16,337 nt of DNA from NCBI GenBank assembly GCA_023247285.1, contig JAHFGU010000011.1:2852-19188 (forward strand), read 5' to 3'. The notes under the pieces were generated by a model. It ran no database searches, had not been told where the DNA came from, and saw nothing but the letters and a program-made list of their open reading frames with translations. Made by a program: the position numbers and the translations under genes. Position 1 is the first letter of the stretch. The number at the start of each line of letters is the position of its first letter. The DNA is from Candidatus Omnitrophota bacterium (GTDB taxonomy: Bacteria; Omnitrophota; Koll11; Aquiviventales; Aquiviventaceae). This document shows positions 1 through 6,677 of this stretch, one piece after another.

Positions 1-278
1 TAGCACTCCGCGCACCCCAGCCGGCCGACCTTGCGGAAATCGTCGTAGGTCATGCCGCAGGTGGGGCAGGTCTTGGTCGAGACCTCCTCCGTCGACTCCG
101 GCGCCTTGCCGTAGTCGGACAGCCCGGAGAGCAGGTCGGCGAGCCCGAAATGGCTCTCCACCTGCGCCCCCTTCTGGTTGGCGCAGGCCTCGCAGAGGTG
201 CAGCTCGGTCATCTGATCGTTGACGATCTCGGTCAGATGCACCGTCGCCTGTGATTGTTTGCACAGCTCGCATACCAT
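1..278 (-). CDS. mcsA: McsA-like zinc-binding protein, N-terminal part (runs off left edge)
   Basis: The 92 visible codons match the N-terminus of McsA, the UvrB/UvrC-motif partner of the arginine kinase McsB. Four CxxC pairs are visible: C3/C6, C29/C32, C71/C74 and C89/C92, the zinc-binding arrangement of the family, with the typical stretches TVHLTEIVND, ELHLCEACA and CGMTYDDFRKVGRLGCAEC. In Firmicutes McsA acts with McsB and ClpC in protein quality control. In diderm lineages the pair is often followed by mcsB and clpC, which would lie left of this window (inference). The start is the ATG at 278, preceded by AGGGGA. The C-terminal UvrB/UvrC motif is outside the window, so the assignment rests on the N-terminal zinc region. 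A 95-nt gap containing a hairpin separates it from ilvE. Confidence 0.85.
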   Translation of the reverse strand, partial: MVCELCKQSQATVHLTEIVNDQMTELHLCEACANQKGAQVESHFGLADLLSGLSDYGKAPESTEEVSTKTCPTCGMTYDDFRKVGRLGCAEC

Positions 279-317
279 CGGATTTTCCCCTAATCTAATA
301 GTTTACCAGTTTTTACC

Positions 318-362
318 CCGGCCTGCTATGGCACCACCGGCAGCTTGCGCCAAGCAGGCCGG
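318..362. repeat. Long hairpin between ilvE and mcsA
   Basis: A perfect 10-bp inverted repeat pairs CCGGCCTGCT (318-327) with AGCAGGCCGG (353-362). It continues, after one bulged base, with TGGC (329-332) paired to GCCA (349-352), leaving a 16-nt loop. It starts 14 nt after the ilvE stop codon and ends about 39 nt before the mcsA start. On the minus strand the stem is followed by GGTAAAAAC, not by a run of T, so it is not a classical Rho-independent terminator. It could be an mRNA-stabilising 3' structure, a processing site or a repeat copy. Confidence 0.55.
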
Positions 363-373
363 CACTCACGTCC

Positions 374-1240
374 TCAGACGCGGAGGCCGGCGGTTTTGGT
401 GAGCCGGCGGAAACCTTTGAGGAGGCTGGCAGTGACCGGCCCGGGCGAGCCTTTGCCGATCACCCGGCCGTCGATCTTCACCACCGGCACGATCTCAGCC
501 GCGGTCCCGGTGAGAAACACCTCATCCGCGTTGAAGAGATCGTAGCGGGTCAGCAGGTCCTCCCGCACGTCCAACCCCTGCTCCCCACCGAGCTCCATCA
601 CCGTTCGGCGGGTAATACCGCGCAGCACGCCGACGTACGGCGGCGGGGTCAGCAGCGCGCGCCCCTTCACGATGAAGATGTTTTCGCCGGTGCACTCCGT
701 CACGTAGCCGGAGTGGGAGAGCATGATCGCTTCCTCGTACCCGGCGGTCGTCGCCTCGATCTTGGCGAGGATGTTGTTGAGGTAGTTGAGCGACTTGATC
801 TGCGGGTTCAGCGCCTCCGGCACGTTGCGCTGCGTCGCCACCGTGATGAGGCTCAGCCCGCGCTCGTAGAGCGCCTTCGGATAGAGCGAGATCTTATCCG
901 CGATGACGAACACCGTCGGCTTGCGGCACTTCCGCGGGTCCAACCCAAGATCGCCCTCGCCGCGCGTGACGACCAGGCGGACGTACGCGTCCCGCAGCTT
1001 GTTCACCCGCAGGCTCTGCCGCACGATGTCGGCCAGCTGCGACTTGGTGTGCGGGATCGCCAGCATGATCGTGTGCGCGCCTTCGAAGAGCCGGTCGATG
1101 TGCTCCCGCAGCTTGAAGACGAGCCCGTCGTAGGACCGGATCCCCTCGAAGACCCCGTCGCCGTAGAGCAGCCCGTGGTCGAACACCGACACCACCGCCT
1201 TGTCGCGGTCCACGAATATGCCGTTCAGATAGACTTTCAC
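374..1240 (-). CDS. ilvE: Branched-chain amino acid aminotransferase (class IV PLP enzyme)
   Basis: This 288-residue protein is a fold-type IV PLP aminotransferase of the IlvE group, which moves the amino group between glutamate and the 2-oxo acids of leucine, isoleucine and valine in the cytoplasm. It begins KVYLNGIFVDRDKA after the initiator. It has the GLLYGDGVFEGIR block, a PLP lysine expected in QIKSLNYLNNILAK (about K149), and the GYVTECTGENIFIVKG block with the conserved glutamate (about E182). The frame is open up to 1291, but the GTG at 1240 has AAGGAGG five bases upstream and matches the usual start, so I chose it over GTG 1291 and ATG 1279. It follows lolD closely. D-amino-acid aminotransferase or aminodeoxychorismate lyase are less likely alternatives in the same superfamily. 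Confidence 0.9.
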   Translation of the reverse strand: MKVYLNGIFVDRDKAVVSVFDHGLLYGDGVFEGIRSYDGLVFKLREHIDRLFEGAHTIMLAIPHTKSQLADIVRQSLRVNKLRDAYVRLVVTRGEGDLGLDPRKCRKPTVFVIADKISLYPKALYERGLSLITVATQRNVPEALNPQIKSLNYLNNILAKIEATTAGYEEAIMLSHSGYVTECTGENIFIVKGRALLTPPPYVGVLRGITRRTVMELGGEQGLDVREDLLTRYDLFNADEVFLTGTAAEIVPVVKIDGRVIGKGSPGPVTASLLKGFRRLTKTAGLRV

Positions 1241-1245
1241 GTGTG

Positions 1246-1252
1246 CCTCCTT
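1246..1252 (-). promoter_or_regulatory. Shine-Dalgarno that decides the ilvE start
   Basis: AAGGAGG on the minus strand, with five bases between it and the GTG at 1240. No comparable site precedes GTG 1291 or ATG 1279, so translation of ilvE most likely begins at 1240. Confidence 0.7.
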
Positions 1253-1295
1253 CGTTCGAGCCACGACCCGATCAGCCATGTCAGCTTCCACTGCA

Positions 1296-1964
1296 TTAGC
1301 CGCTCACGACACGGCCGTCTTCCAGCGCCACGGTCTGGTCGGCCAGCGCGGCCAGCTTGGGCTGGTGCGTGACGATCATCAGGCCCACGCGCTGGCTCTT
1401 GTGGAGGCCGGCCAGCAGCTCGACGATCTCAGCGCCGGTCTTCGAGTCCAGGTTGCCGGTTGGCTCGTCGCAGAGCAGCAGCTTCGGTTGATTCACCAGC
1501 GCCCGCGCGATCGCCACCCGCTGCTGCTCGCCACCGGAGAGCTCGCGCGGCTTATGCCGCATCCGCTCAGCCAGCCCCACCTGCGCGAGCAGCGATTCGG
1601 CCCGCCCCCGCAGCCCGCGCGCGGGCCGGTGCCCGACGTGTCCTGGCAGCAGCACATTTTCCAGCGCGGTCAGCTCAGGCAGCAAGTGATAAAACTGGAA
1701 CACGATGCCCAGCGTCCGGTTGCGGAACTCGGCCCGCCGGGCGTCGCTCAGGCGCGAAACCGCGCGCCGGTCCCAGACGACCTCGCCGCTCGTCGGCGTG
1801 TCGAGGCCGGCCAGCAGGTGCAGCAGCGTGGACTTGCCTGCGCCCGACGGCCCGGTGATCGCCACGAAGCCGCCGCTTTCGACGCGCAGCGAGACGCCCT
1901 TGAGCACCTCCAGCGTCACGCGCCCCATCCGGTACGCCTTGCGCACCTCCCGCGCCTCAATCAT
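1296..1964 (-). CDS. lolD: Lipoprotein-releasing ABC transporter ATPase (LolD)
   Basis: A 222-residue ABC ATPase of the LolD/MacB group. LolD powers extraction of outer-membrane lipoproteins from the inner membrane by the Lol permease and hand-over to LolA. Visible motifs are Walker A GPSGAGKS (38-45), Q-loop in IVFQFYHLLPELTALENV (Q90), signature LSGGEQQR (142-149), Walker B LLLCDEPT (162-169) with NLDSKTG after it, and the switch histidine H200 in IVTHQ. Length and the LLPELTALENV segment fit LolD rather than an importer ATPase. The permease gene lies more than 9 kb away at 10908-12113, although the two are usually adjacent. The ATG at 1964 overlaps the stop of a 28-codon frame (ATGA). FtsE- or MacB-type export ATPases are alternatives. 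Confidence 0.88.
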   Translation of the reverse strand: MIEAREVRKAYRMGRVTLEVLKGVSLRVESGGFVAITGPSGAGKSTLLHLLAGLDTPTSGEVVWDRRAVSRLSDARRAEFRNRTLGIVFQFYHLLPELTALENVLLPGHVGHRPARGLRGRAESLLAQVGLAERMRHKPRELSGGEQQRVAIARALVNQPKLLLCDEPTGNLDSKTGAEIVELLAGLHKSQRVGLMIVTHQPKLAALADQTVALEDGRVVSG

Positions 1965-2047
1965 CGTCCGGCCAGCCGCCCAGCTTCCTCGTCGTCCCGA
2001 TCATTCATCCGGCAACCGCAGGGGTGAAGGTGGATGGTGCGGGTCAT
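1961..2047 (-). other. 28-codon frame linking the DUF4143 ATPase gene to lolD
   Basis: A short open frame, MTRTIHLHPCGCRMND continuing to ...RLAGR, occupies the whole gap between the DUF4143 ATPase and lolD. Its ATG overlaps the ATPase stop (ATGA, 2047-2044) and its TGA overlaps the lolD ATG (ATGA, 1964-1961). I recognise no family. It could be a small coupling peptide that keeps ribosomes moving into lolD, a remnant of sequence that preceded lolD before the block was inserted, or chance. The double overlap is the only evidence that it is translated. Confidence 0.35.
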
Positions 2048-3228
2048 GACGGGGAAAGCAGCTCGTCAACCGCGTGCCAGGGCAGCGCGGTGATGCGGCG
2101 GCCGAGCTTGACCGGACGCGGCACCCGACACACCAGATAGCCCGCGACCGCCGAGGGATACTCGGAGAGGAACAGCTCGAGATGGCGAATGTCGCCGGGT
2201 GCCGGCCGCTCCGTCCATTTCACCTCAATCGGCGTATACCGGCCGCGGGCCTCGACGACCCAATCGACCTCGGGCCCGTCGGGATCGCGCCAAAACCGGA
2301 TGGCGACACCCGGCCCGGCCGCATGGGCGCTGCGCAGCAATTCCAAGCCGACGAATTGCTCAAAGAGCCTCCCCCACGTCTCGCGCGATGGCTGCGCGCC
2401 CTCCCGCGCCGCCAGGCGCCTGACCCCCAGATCGAACAGCAGGTACTTTTCCGACTTGGTCAGCTTCTTGCGGGTCTTGCTGTGCGTGAGCGGCTCAATC
2501 CGCTCGGCGATGAGGCAATCTTCAAGAATCCGGTAGTAGGCCGCGATCGTCGTGTGCGAGACGCCGATCTCCTGAGACAGCTTTCTGCAATTGACGATCT
2601 GTCCGGATTCGGACGCCGCCAACTCCACAAACCGGGCAAAATCCCCGACGTTGCGGACGACGGCTTCGGCGCGCACCTCGTCCTCGAGGTACGTGGTGAC
2701 ATAGGACGACAGATCAAGCTCGCGATCCGACGGGCCCGGTACGGCCAGGATGCCGGGCAACGAGCCATAGAGCAAGCGGTCATGGAGCGCCTTGGCGGGA
2801 TACTCCCGCAGGCTGAAGGGATCCATCCGGAACGCCGCCACCCGTCCGGGCAACAGGTTGACCGAAGCCCCCCGGCGCAGCTTGCGGACGCTGGAGCCCG
2901 TCAGCACGAAATTGGCCCGGTCGCGATCAATGAGCTCCTGCACCGCATCCAGGATGGCCGGCACCTTCTGCACTTCGTCCACCACGACCAGCGGCCGCCT
3001 CCCCCCGATGCGCGAGGGCAGCGCCTCCACCTCCCCGCTCAACAGCTGCGGCGACTGCTCATAGCGCTGCCGGACCTCCGGCCGCACGAACGAAATCGTC
3101 AGCGCAGCATCCAGGCGGCTGATCATGGTGGTCTTGCCCGTCTGCCGGGCCCCAAAGAGCAGCACGCTTTTGTTGCGCTGCAGGGCTCGACGGATCGGCT
3201 CTTCGATCAACCTCTGGACGTATTTCAT
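2044..3228 (-). CDS. AAA_14/DUF4143 ATPase (left-hand copy)
   Basis: A 394-residue protein of the widespread AAA_14 plus DUF4143 type, whose cellular role is not established. It has Walker A GARQTGKTT (26-34), Walker B LVVVDEVQ (80-87), a sensor-like FVLTGSS (107-113), a winged-helix-like segment around 205-235 (RKLSQEIGVSHTTIAAYYRIL), and a C-terminal restriction-nuclease-like motif with D322, E335 and K337 (EVDWVVE...PIEVK). All key residues are present, so it looks intact. The start ATG at 3228 has no Shine-Dalgarno and lies just below a promoter-like palindrome, suggesting a leaderless mRNA. One sample line inside it counts 39/60 G+C, higher than the adjoining lipid genes, so it may have a separate origin. 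Such genes are common in accessory DNA and sometimes occur alone like selfish or toxin-like genes (inference). Confidence 0.85.
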   Translation of the reverse strand: MKYVQRLIEEPIRRALQRNKSVLLFGARQTGKTTMISRLDAALTISFVRPEVRQRYEQSPQLLSGEVEALPSRIGGRRPLVVVDEVQKVPAILDAVQELIDRDRANFVLTGSSVRKLRRGASVNLLPGRVAAFRMDPFSLREYPAKALHDRLLYGSLPGILAVPGPSDRELDLSSYVTTYLEDEVRAEAVVRNVGDFARFVELAASESGQIVNCRKLSQEIGVSHTTIAAYYRILEDCLIAERIEPLTHSKTRKKLTKSEKYLLFDLGVRRLAAREGAQPSRETWGRLFEQFVGLELLRSAHAAGPGVAIRFWRDPDGPEVDWVVEARGRYTPIEVKWTERPAPGDIRHLELFLSEYPSAVAGYLVCRVPRPVKLGRRITALPWHAVDELLSPS

Positions 3229-3232
3229 ACTG

Positions 3233-3264
3233 TCAATTTTCTACGAAAATTGATTGTTTGTCAA
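3233..3264 (-). promoter_or_regulatory. Candidate promoter and palindromic operator of the DUF4143 ATPase
   Basis: On the minus strand TTGACA (3264-3259) is a consensus -35 box. Downstream lies a perfect 9-bp inverted repeat, TCAATTTTC at 3233-3241 and GAAAATTGA at 3245-3253 with a 3-nt centre. A weak -10 (GAAAAT at 3241-3236, 17-nt spacing, or TAGAAA two bases earlier) falls inside the palindrome. Transcription would start within a few bases of the ATG at 3228, fitting the missing Shine-Dalgarno. A palindrome over the -10 is a classic autorepression layout, but the binding protein is unknown. Confidence 0.45.
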
Positions 3265-3354
3265 CTAAATTAGCTTCTGTCCAGAAGGCCCGCCTCGTGC
3301 GAGCGCCGGGGCGGGCAGCATCCCGAGCACCTCCTCAAAATCCCTCTCATTCAT
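3265..3354 (-). pseudogene. 29-codon frame, possibly a truncated gene start
   Basis: An open frame starting MNERDFEEVLGMLPAPA lies between the acyltransferase gene and the DUF4143 ATPase promoter. Its opening resembles the beginning of some nucleotidyltransferase-like proteins, but the resemblance is short and lost after about ten residues, so this could be a decayed 5' fragment or chance. The 3' half overlaps two hairpins and the stop abuts the ATPase -35 box. No convincing ribosome binding site is visible. The rest of the 3229-3389 interval holds only AT-rich sequence. Confidence 0.25.
3274..3316. repeat. Two adjacent hairpins downstream of the lipid operon
   Basis: CTTCTG (3274-3279) pairs with CAGAAG (3282-3287) around two bases. 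Directly next to it GCCCGCC (3288-3294) pairs with GGCGGGC (3310-3316) around a 15-nt loop. They lie about 75 nt past the stop of the last lipid gene and before the ATPase promoter. On the minus strand they are followed by CTAATTTAG, which is AT-rich but not a T run, so a weak terminator for the lipid operon is possible rather than shown. Confidence 0.4.
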
Positions 3355-3389
3355 CTAACAGCCAAAGCTTTTTACCCAAACAGATTTTT

Positions 3390-4079
3390 TCATGGCTTTA
3401 GCGCCTCTACACGAGCCTGAAGACGATTGGCGATTTCAATCGCACCGGCCTCTCCCGGCTGTGCGCCACCAAAATATCCTGGTGAACCGATATGAAGATG
3501 AATGGCTGCCTTGCGAGGACGGAACGTTCCCTTCGCAAGAGCTTCGTACGTCCCCCAAAGATAAGCAGGGATCACTGGATAGGACTTTCCTTGCACTAAG
3601 AGGCCGATCCCTTTGCGAAACCGCTGCAACTCGCCGGTCCTTGAACGAGTTCCCTCTGGAAAGAAGATGAGACTATCGCCGCGTTCCAAGATTCTTGCAC
3701 AAGCTTCCAGACTACGGTGCGCATCCTCATGGCGACGAAACGGAAAGGTGTTTGCTAGCAACCGGGCAACCTGTTCCTTGAAAATATGGGTGTAAAAATA
3801 ATCTTCTGCTGCCGCAGAGTAGCAACGGTTTCGTTGAGCAGCAGGAAGAGCTGCCAAGAGACAGATGGTATCCAAGTGGCTGGCGTGATTTGCAACGAGG
3901 ATAAACTGGGAAACGTGCCGGAACACCTCCTTGCCCTGGACCTTGAAATCAAAGCGGCTCCTGAGCCATCGTTGGAGTCCCTTGTACAACTGATCACGCA
4001 TGGCATTCATCAACCTGCTGTTGGCTGCCAATGCATCAGCAGGAAGACTTTGGATCGGTTCGTACCGCCAGTCATCCAT
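3390..4079 (-). CDS. PlsC-type 1-acylglycerol-phosphate acyltransferase
   Basis: A 229-residue member of the glycerolipid acyltransferase (PlsC/LPLAT) family, which transfers an acyl chain to a lysophospholipid such as 1-acylglycerol-3-phosphate at the cytoplasmic membrane. Block I is NHASHLD (HX4D, H65 and D70), and block III is FFPEGTRSRTGE (139-150), followed by FRKGIG. There is no long N-terminal membrane anchor; residues 55-80 are the most hydrophobic. It is the last gene of the six-gene lipid operon, starting 3 nt after the cytidylyltransferase stop. The exact substrate cannot be read from sequence. Housekeeping PlsC is one option, but its place in a ynb-like operon favours a dedicated role in an unusual lipid. 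Confidence 0.85.
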   Translation of the reverse strand: MDDWRYEPIQSLPADALAANSRLMNAMRDQLYKGLQRWLRSRFDFKVQGKEVFRHVSQFILVANHASHLDTICLLAALPAAQRNRCYSAAAEDYFYTHIFKEQVARLLANTFPFRRHEDAHRSLEACARILERGDSLIFFPEGTRSRTGELQRFRKGIGLLVQGKSYPVIPAYLWGTYEALAKGTFRPRKAAIHLHIGSPGYFGGAQPGEAGAIEIANRLQARVEALKP

Positions 4080-4082
4080 CCG

Positions 4083-5045
4083 TTACCGTTGGGGCCACCA
4101 TCCAGGATTATGCAGCCAGGGGTAGAAATACACGGTGAAATGAAAAAAGATTGGCGCGACAAAGATCAAACTGTCCAACCGGTCTAGCACCCCACCGTGT
4201 CCGGGGAGCAGCTTGCCCATATCCTTAATGCCCAGGTCGCGTTTGATGAAAGAGATGGCAAGATCACCGAAGGTTCCGGTCATTGAGATCAGGCTGGCGA
4301 TGAGGATGAGATGAAATGTGCTGTACTCTGGAATCAGGTAGCGAAAAACAAACCCAAACCCAATAGTGCCAATCAGTGCGCCCAAACTGCCTTCAACGGT
4401 CTTGTTCGGACTCAGCCGAGGACTGAGCTTGTGCTTGCCGAGAGCCTTGCCCACGCTGAACGCACAGATGTCGTTCAGCTCAACCAGCAATAACACGAAC
4501 AAGACGTGGCCGATGCCATTCTCGATGTGGATGAGATACGCCAGGTGCGCCAGGCACCACCCGAAATACAGGACAGCGAGCACCGACAGGCACGTTCGCT
4601 GAATCATGTGTTCAAAGGCATCGCGCGTGATGGGGACAGTCAGGAGCAGTAGCGTCGCGTAAATCGGCATCACCACGAAGAGGCTGTACCAGCGCACCAG
4701 CACTGGATAGAAAATACCCGTGATGCAAGCCGCAGCCACCCACATGAAGCGGCGGTCCCGCCAGAGACCTGTGGCAAGACCGAATTCCCTCAAGCAGATG
4801 AGCGATAGCACAAGCACGAGCCACACCCAGGGCAATGGTCCGACCAGCAGCGGAATCAGGAGAACCGGCAGAATCAGGAACCAAGCCAGATAATTACGAA
4901 GCAGGCTTCGGCGATGTTCGCGATCCTGACGCTTGACGGCTGAAACCAGCAGCAGGTAGACGGCAAACATTACCAACAGCATGCCGATGATCCATAGCGT
5001 CTTTACCACCACAGGATTTTTGAGGTTTGCTGCGAAAGAGGTCAT
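4083..5045 (-). CDS. CdsA/YnbB-like phosphatidate cytidylyltransferase
   Basis: A 320-residue integral membrane protein with about eight hydrophobic segments. It carries the complete CdsA signature at about residues 265-291, including KRDLGIKDMGK and LPGHGGVLDRLDS, so it should convert phosphatidic acid plus CTP into CDP-diacylglycerol. Upstream lie LVELNDICAFSVGK and SPNKTVEG, also typical of the family. The frame is open to 5096, but ATG 5045 overlaps the stop of the CDP-alcohol transferase gene (ATGA, 5045-5042), so I use it. The following acyltransferase is only 3 nt away. The pairing with a YnbA-like enzyme suggests the YnbB subgroup rather than the housekeeping cdsA of this cell (inference). 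A close housekeeping CdsA is the main alternative. Confidence 0.88.
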   Translation of the reverse strand: MTSFAANLKNPVVVKTLWIIGMLLVMFAVYLLLVSAVKRQDREHRRSLLRNYLAWFLILPVLLIPLLVGPLPWVWLVLVLSLICLREFGLATGLWRDRRFMWVAAACITGIFYPVLVRWYSLFVVMPIYATLLLLTVPITRDAFEHMIQRTCLSVLAVLYFGWCLAHLAYLIHIENGIGHVLFVLLLVELNDICAFSVGKALGKHKLSPRLSPNKTVEGSLGALIGTIGFGFVFRYLIPEYSTFHLILIASLISMTGTFGDLAISFIKRDLGIKDMGKLLPGHGGVLDRLDSLIFVAPIFFHFTVYFYPWLHNPGWWPQR

Positions 5046-5680
5046 CGTGGCCTTGAAGACTGCAACTGCGTCCGAATCCGGACCAAACGCTGCCATGCTG
5101 TGACGATCGCCAAAGGCACAAAGAGCGCCAGCATCAGATCAAAAGCGGATCGAAACTCAAAATTGGCGATGCGGATCGGTTCGCCGTCCATCTTCCAGAC
5201 GATAATTGCGGTCAATCCCATCCACAACATCCGGTCAGCCTTTCCAAGTATCCCGCCGTACTCCCGACTCACCCCGACTGCCTTGCCAAGAATCCCAGCG
5301 TAACTGGACAAGAGCACCGCGACCGTGGCCAATGCTGCGACCGGGAACGAGGCCCAAGGCGTGATGCCTAATCCGAGAAGCAGAATGACATCGGCGAGGC
5401 GATCCGCCCCTTCATTCAATACTTCTCCAAACGCTCTGGCTTTTCCGGTGCGCTGCGCCACGAGTCCATCGAGCGCATTGCAGACGATCCGAACAAAAAG
5501 CCACCCGGGCACCAGCAGCAAGAGCCAATGATGTGTTGATGCGCCGAGCAGACACAACAAGGCCAGGACGCTTGCCCCCAACCCAGCCACCGTAATGCAA
5601 TCTGGATGCAGCCAAGCGAGGCGATCCGCCATAGGGATCAGGAGCTGACGAAATCGAGGTTTGATGTCGTAGAGAGCCAT
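5042..5680 (-). CDS. CDP-alcohol phosphatidyltransferase, YnbA-like, variant metal site
   Basis: A 212-residue membrane protein of the CDP-alcohol phosphatidyltransferase family, which swaps CMP on a CDP-activated lipid for an alcohol head group. The signature Dx2DGx2ARx8Gx3Dx3D is present with exact spacing but altered: N68 replaces the first Asp, Q76 the Arg and N89 the third Asp, while D71, G72, A75, G85 and D93 are kept (NALDGLVAQR, GEVLNEGAD). From memory E. coli YnbA shares the Asn positions and the MxLYxIKP opening, so this looks like a subfamily trait, not decay. Several membrane helices fit the family. The ATG at 5680 lies 15 nt after the methyltransferase stop, and the stop overlaps the next gene. 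The alcohol acceptor is unknown. Confidence 0.85.
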   Translation of the reverse strand: MALYDIKPRFRQLLIPMADRLAWLHPDCITVAGLGASVLALLCLLGASTHHWLLLLVPGWLFVRIVCNALDGLVAQRTGKARAFGEVLNEGADRLADVILLLGLGITPWASFPVAALATVAVLLSSYAGILGKAVGVSREYGGILGKADRMLWMGLTAIIVWKMDGEPIRIANFEFRSAFDLMLALFVPLAIVTAWQRLVRIRTQLQSSRPR

Positions 5681-5695
5681 GCGCCTGATGAGGGG

Positions 5696-6673
5696 TTATT
5701 TCCTCGCCAGCAACATACCCAAGATATGCGGCGGCGATTGTAGCAGCGTCATCTCGGATGACGTGAATCCGGCTTCCCTCAATTGACGACTCAACTCTTC
5801 ATTCGAATAGACCTGGCCACCCTCTGTTCGAAGTGCCAATCCCAGACGATAGAGGAGCCTCGTCAAATCCCCCTCAACGGACCCCGGAAAAACATCAATG
5901 ATCAGCGCCTCGCCATGAGTATCCAACGCCTGATGGACCTTTCTGAACAGACCATGGTTTTGCTCAGCGGTTTCCAGGTGTGTGATGTTCGCAAGAATCG
6001 CGACGTCAAAAGCGCTGTGCGGTAACTCGATGGTATGGAAATCGCCAGCGAGCGCGCGTAGCTGCGCCTCAAGCTGGTGAGCCTTTGCTTGCTGTTGGGC
6101 CACAGCCAGTACTTCTGGCCAGTCCAATGCTGTAACGGTCGAAGAACGATCGCGTCTCAGCATAGCCAAACTCCATACCGCTGATCCTGCCCCAACGTCC
6201 AGGATGCGCAAGTGTTTTCGACGCTCTCCAATCCCAAGGATGTGCGCAGCTTCCTCGGCAGCTGGGGTCAACATCCATCCGAGAGGTCCAACCTCATCCT
6301 GATAATGCTCAGCTTGATGTTGCAGCACATCCATCTTGATGATCGGCTCGCCTGTCTTCAGATACTCCGGCAAGTGGTCCCAGAAACGGTTGCCGAGAAT
6401 CTGCGGCGATGACGCCAGTAGTTTCCCCAATGCTTTGAGCCGGAAGTGCCCAGCCTCTTCTTCTATCAAGCCCAATACCGCCAGTCCCTCTAGGATCAAT
6501 CGGGTTGGCTTCTCACGAGTGCCGCAGCGCCGAGCGATTTCATCGGAGGTCGGGGCGCTTTCCGCGCAGGCAGCGAGGAAATGATACTGCCGATCCATGG
6601 CCAGCAGCTGGGCTGCTCCGTTGATCGTCATGATGCGAAAGAACTGCTCCAGCTCGTTTGCCGCGGATGGCAT
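5696..6673 (-). CDS. SAM methyltransferase with N-terminal winged helix (O-methyltransferase-like)
   Basis: A 325-residue protein. The N-terminal region, about residues 8-85, looks like the winged-helix/dimerisation domain of plant-type (acetylserotonin-like) O-methyltransferases (SAPTSDEIARRCGTREKPTRLILEGLAVLGLIEEE). The SAM domain has motif I LDVGAGSAVW (158-167) and an acidic ALDWPE after strand 2. The start is the ATG at 6673, 4 nt after the upstream methyltransferase stop; the frame extends 30 codons further, but that part overlaps the upstream gene. It is third in the lipid operon. I do not recall it in the E. coli ynb cluster, so it may add a methylation specific to this version. The substrate (lipid, quinone or small molecule) is not evident. 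Confidence 0.8.
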   Translation of the reverse strand: MPSAANELEQFFRIMTINGAAQLLAMDRQYHFLAACAESAPTSDEIARRCGTREKPTRLILEGLAVLGLIEEEAGHFRLKALGKLLASSPQILGNRFWDHLPEYLKTGEPIIKMDVLQHQAEHYQDEVGPLGWMLTPAAEEAAHILGIGERRKHLRILDVGAGSAVWSLAMLRRDRSSTVTALDWPEVLAVAQQQAKAHQLEAQLRALAGDFHTIELPHSAFDVAILANITHLETAEQNHGLFRKVHQALDTHGEALIIDVFPGSVEGDLTRLLYRLGLALRTEGGQVYSNEELSRQLREAGFTSSEMTLLQSPPHILGMLLARK

Positions 6674-6677
6674 GGCT

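Noticed and set aside
1241..1291. Longer N-terminus of IlvE from GTG 1291 or ATG 1279
   Set aside because: The 12 to 17 extra residues are not typical of the family, and the perfect Shine-Dalgarno supports GTG 1240.
2074..3273. A 399-codon open frame on the plus strand opposite the DUF4143 ATPase
   Set aside because: It is antisense to a gene with intact Walker and nuclease-like motifs and shows no recognisable domain.
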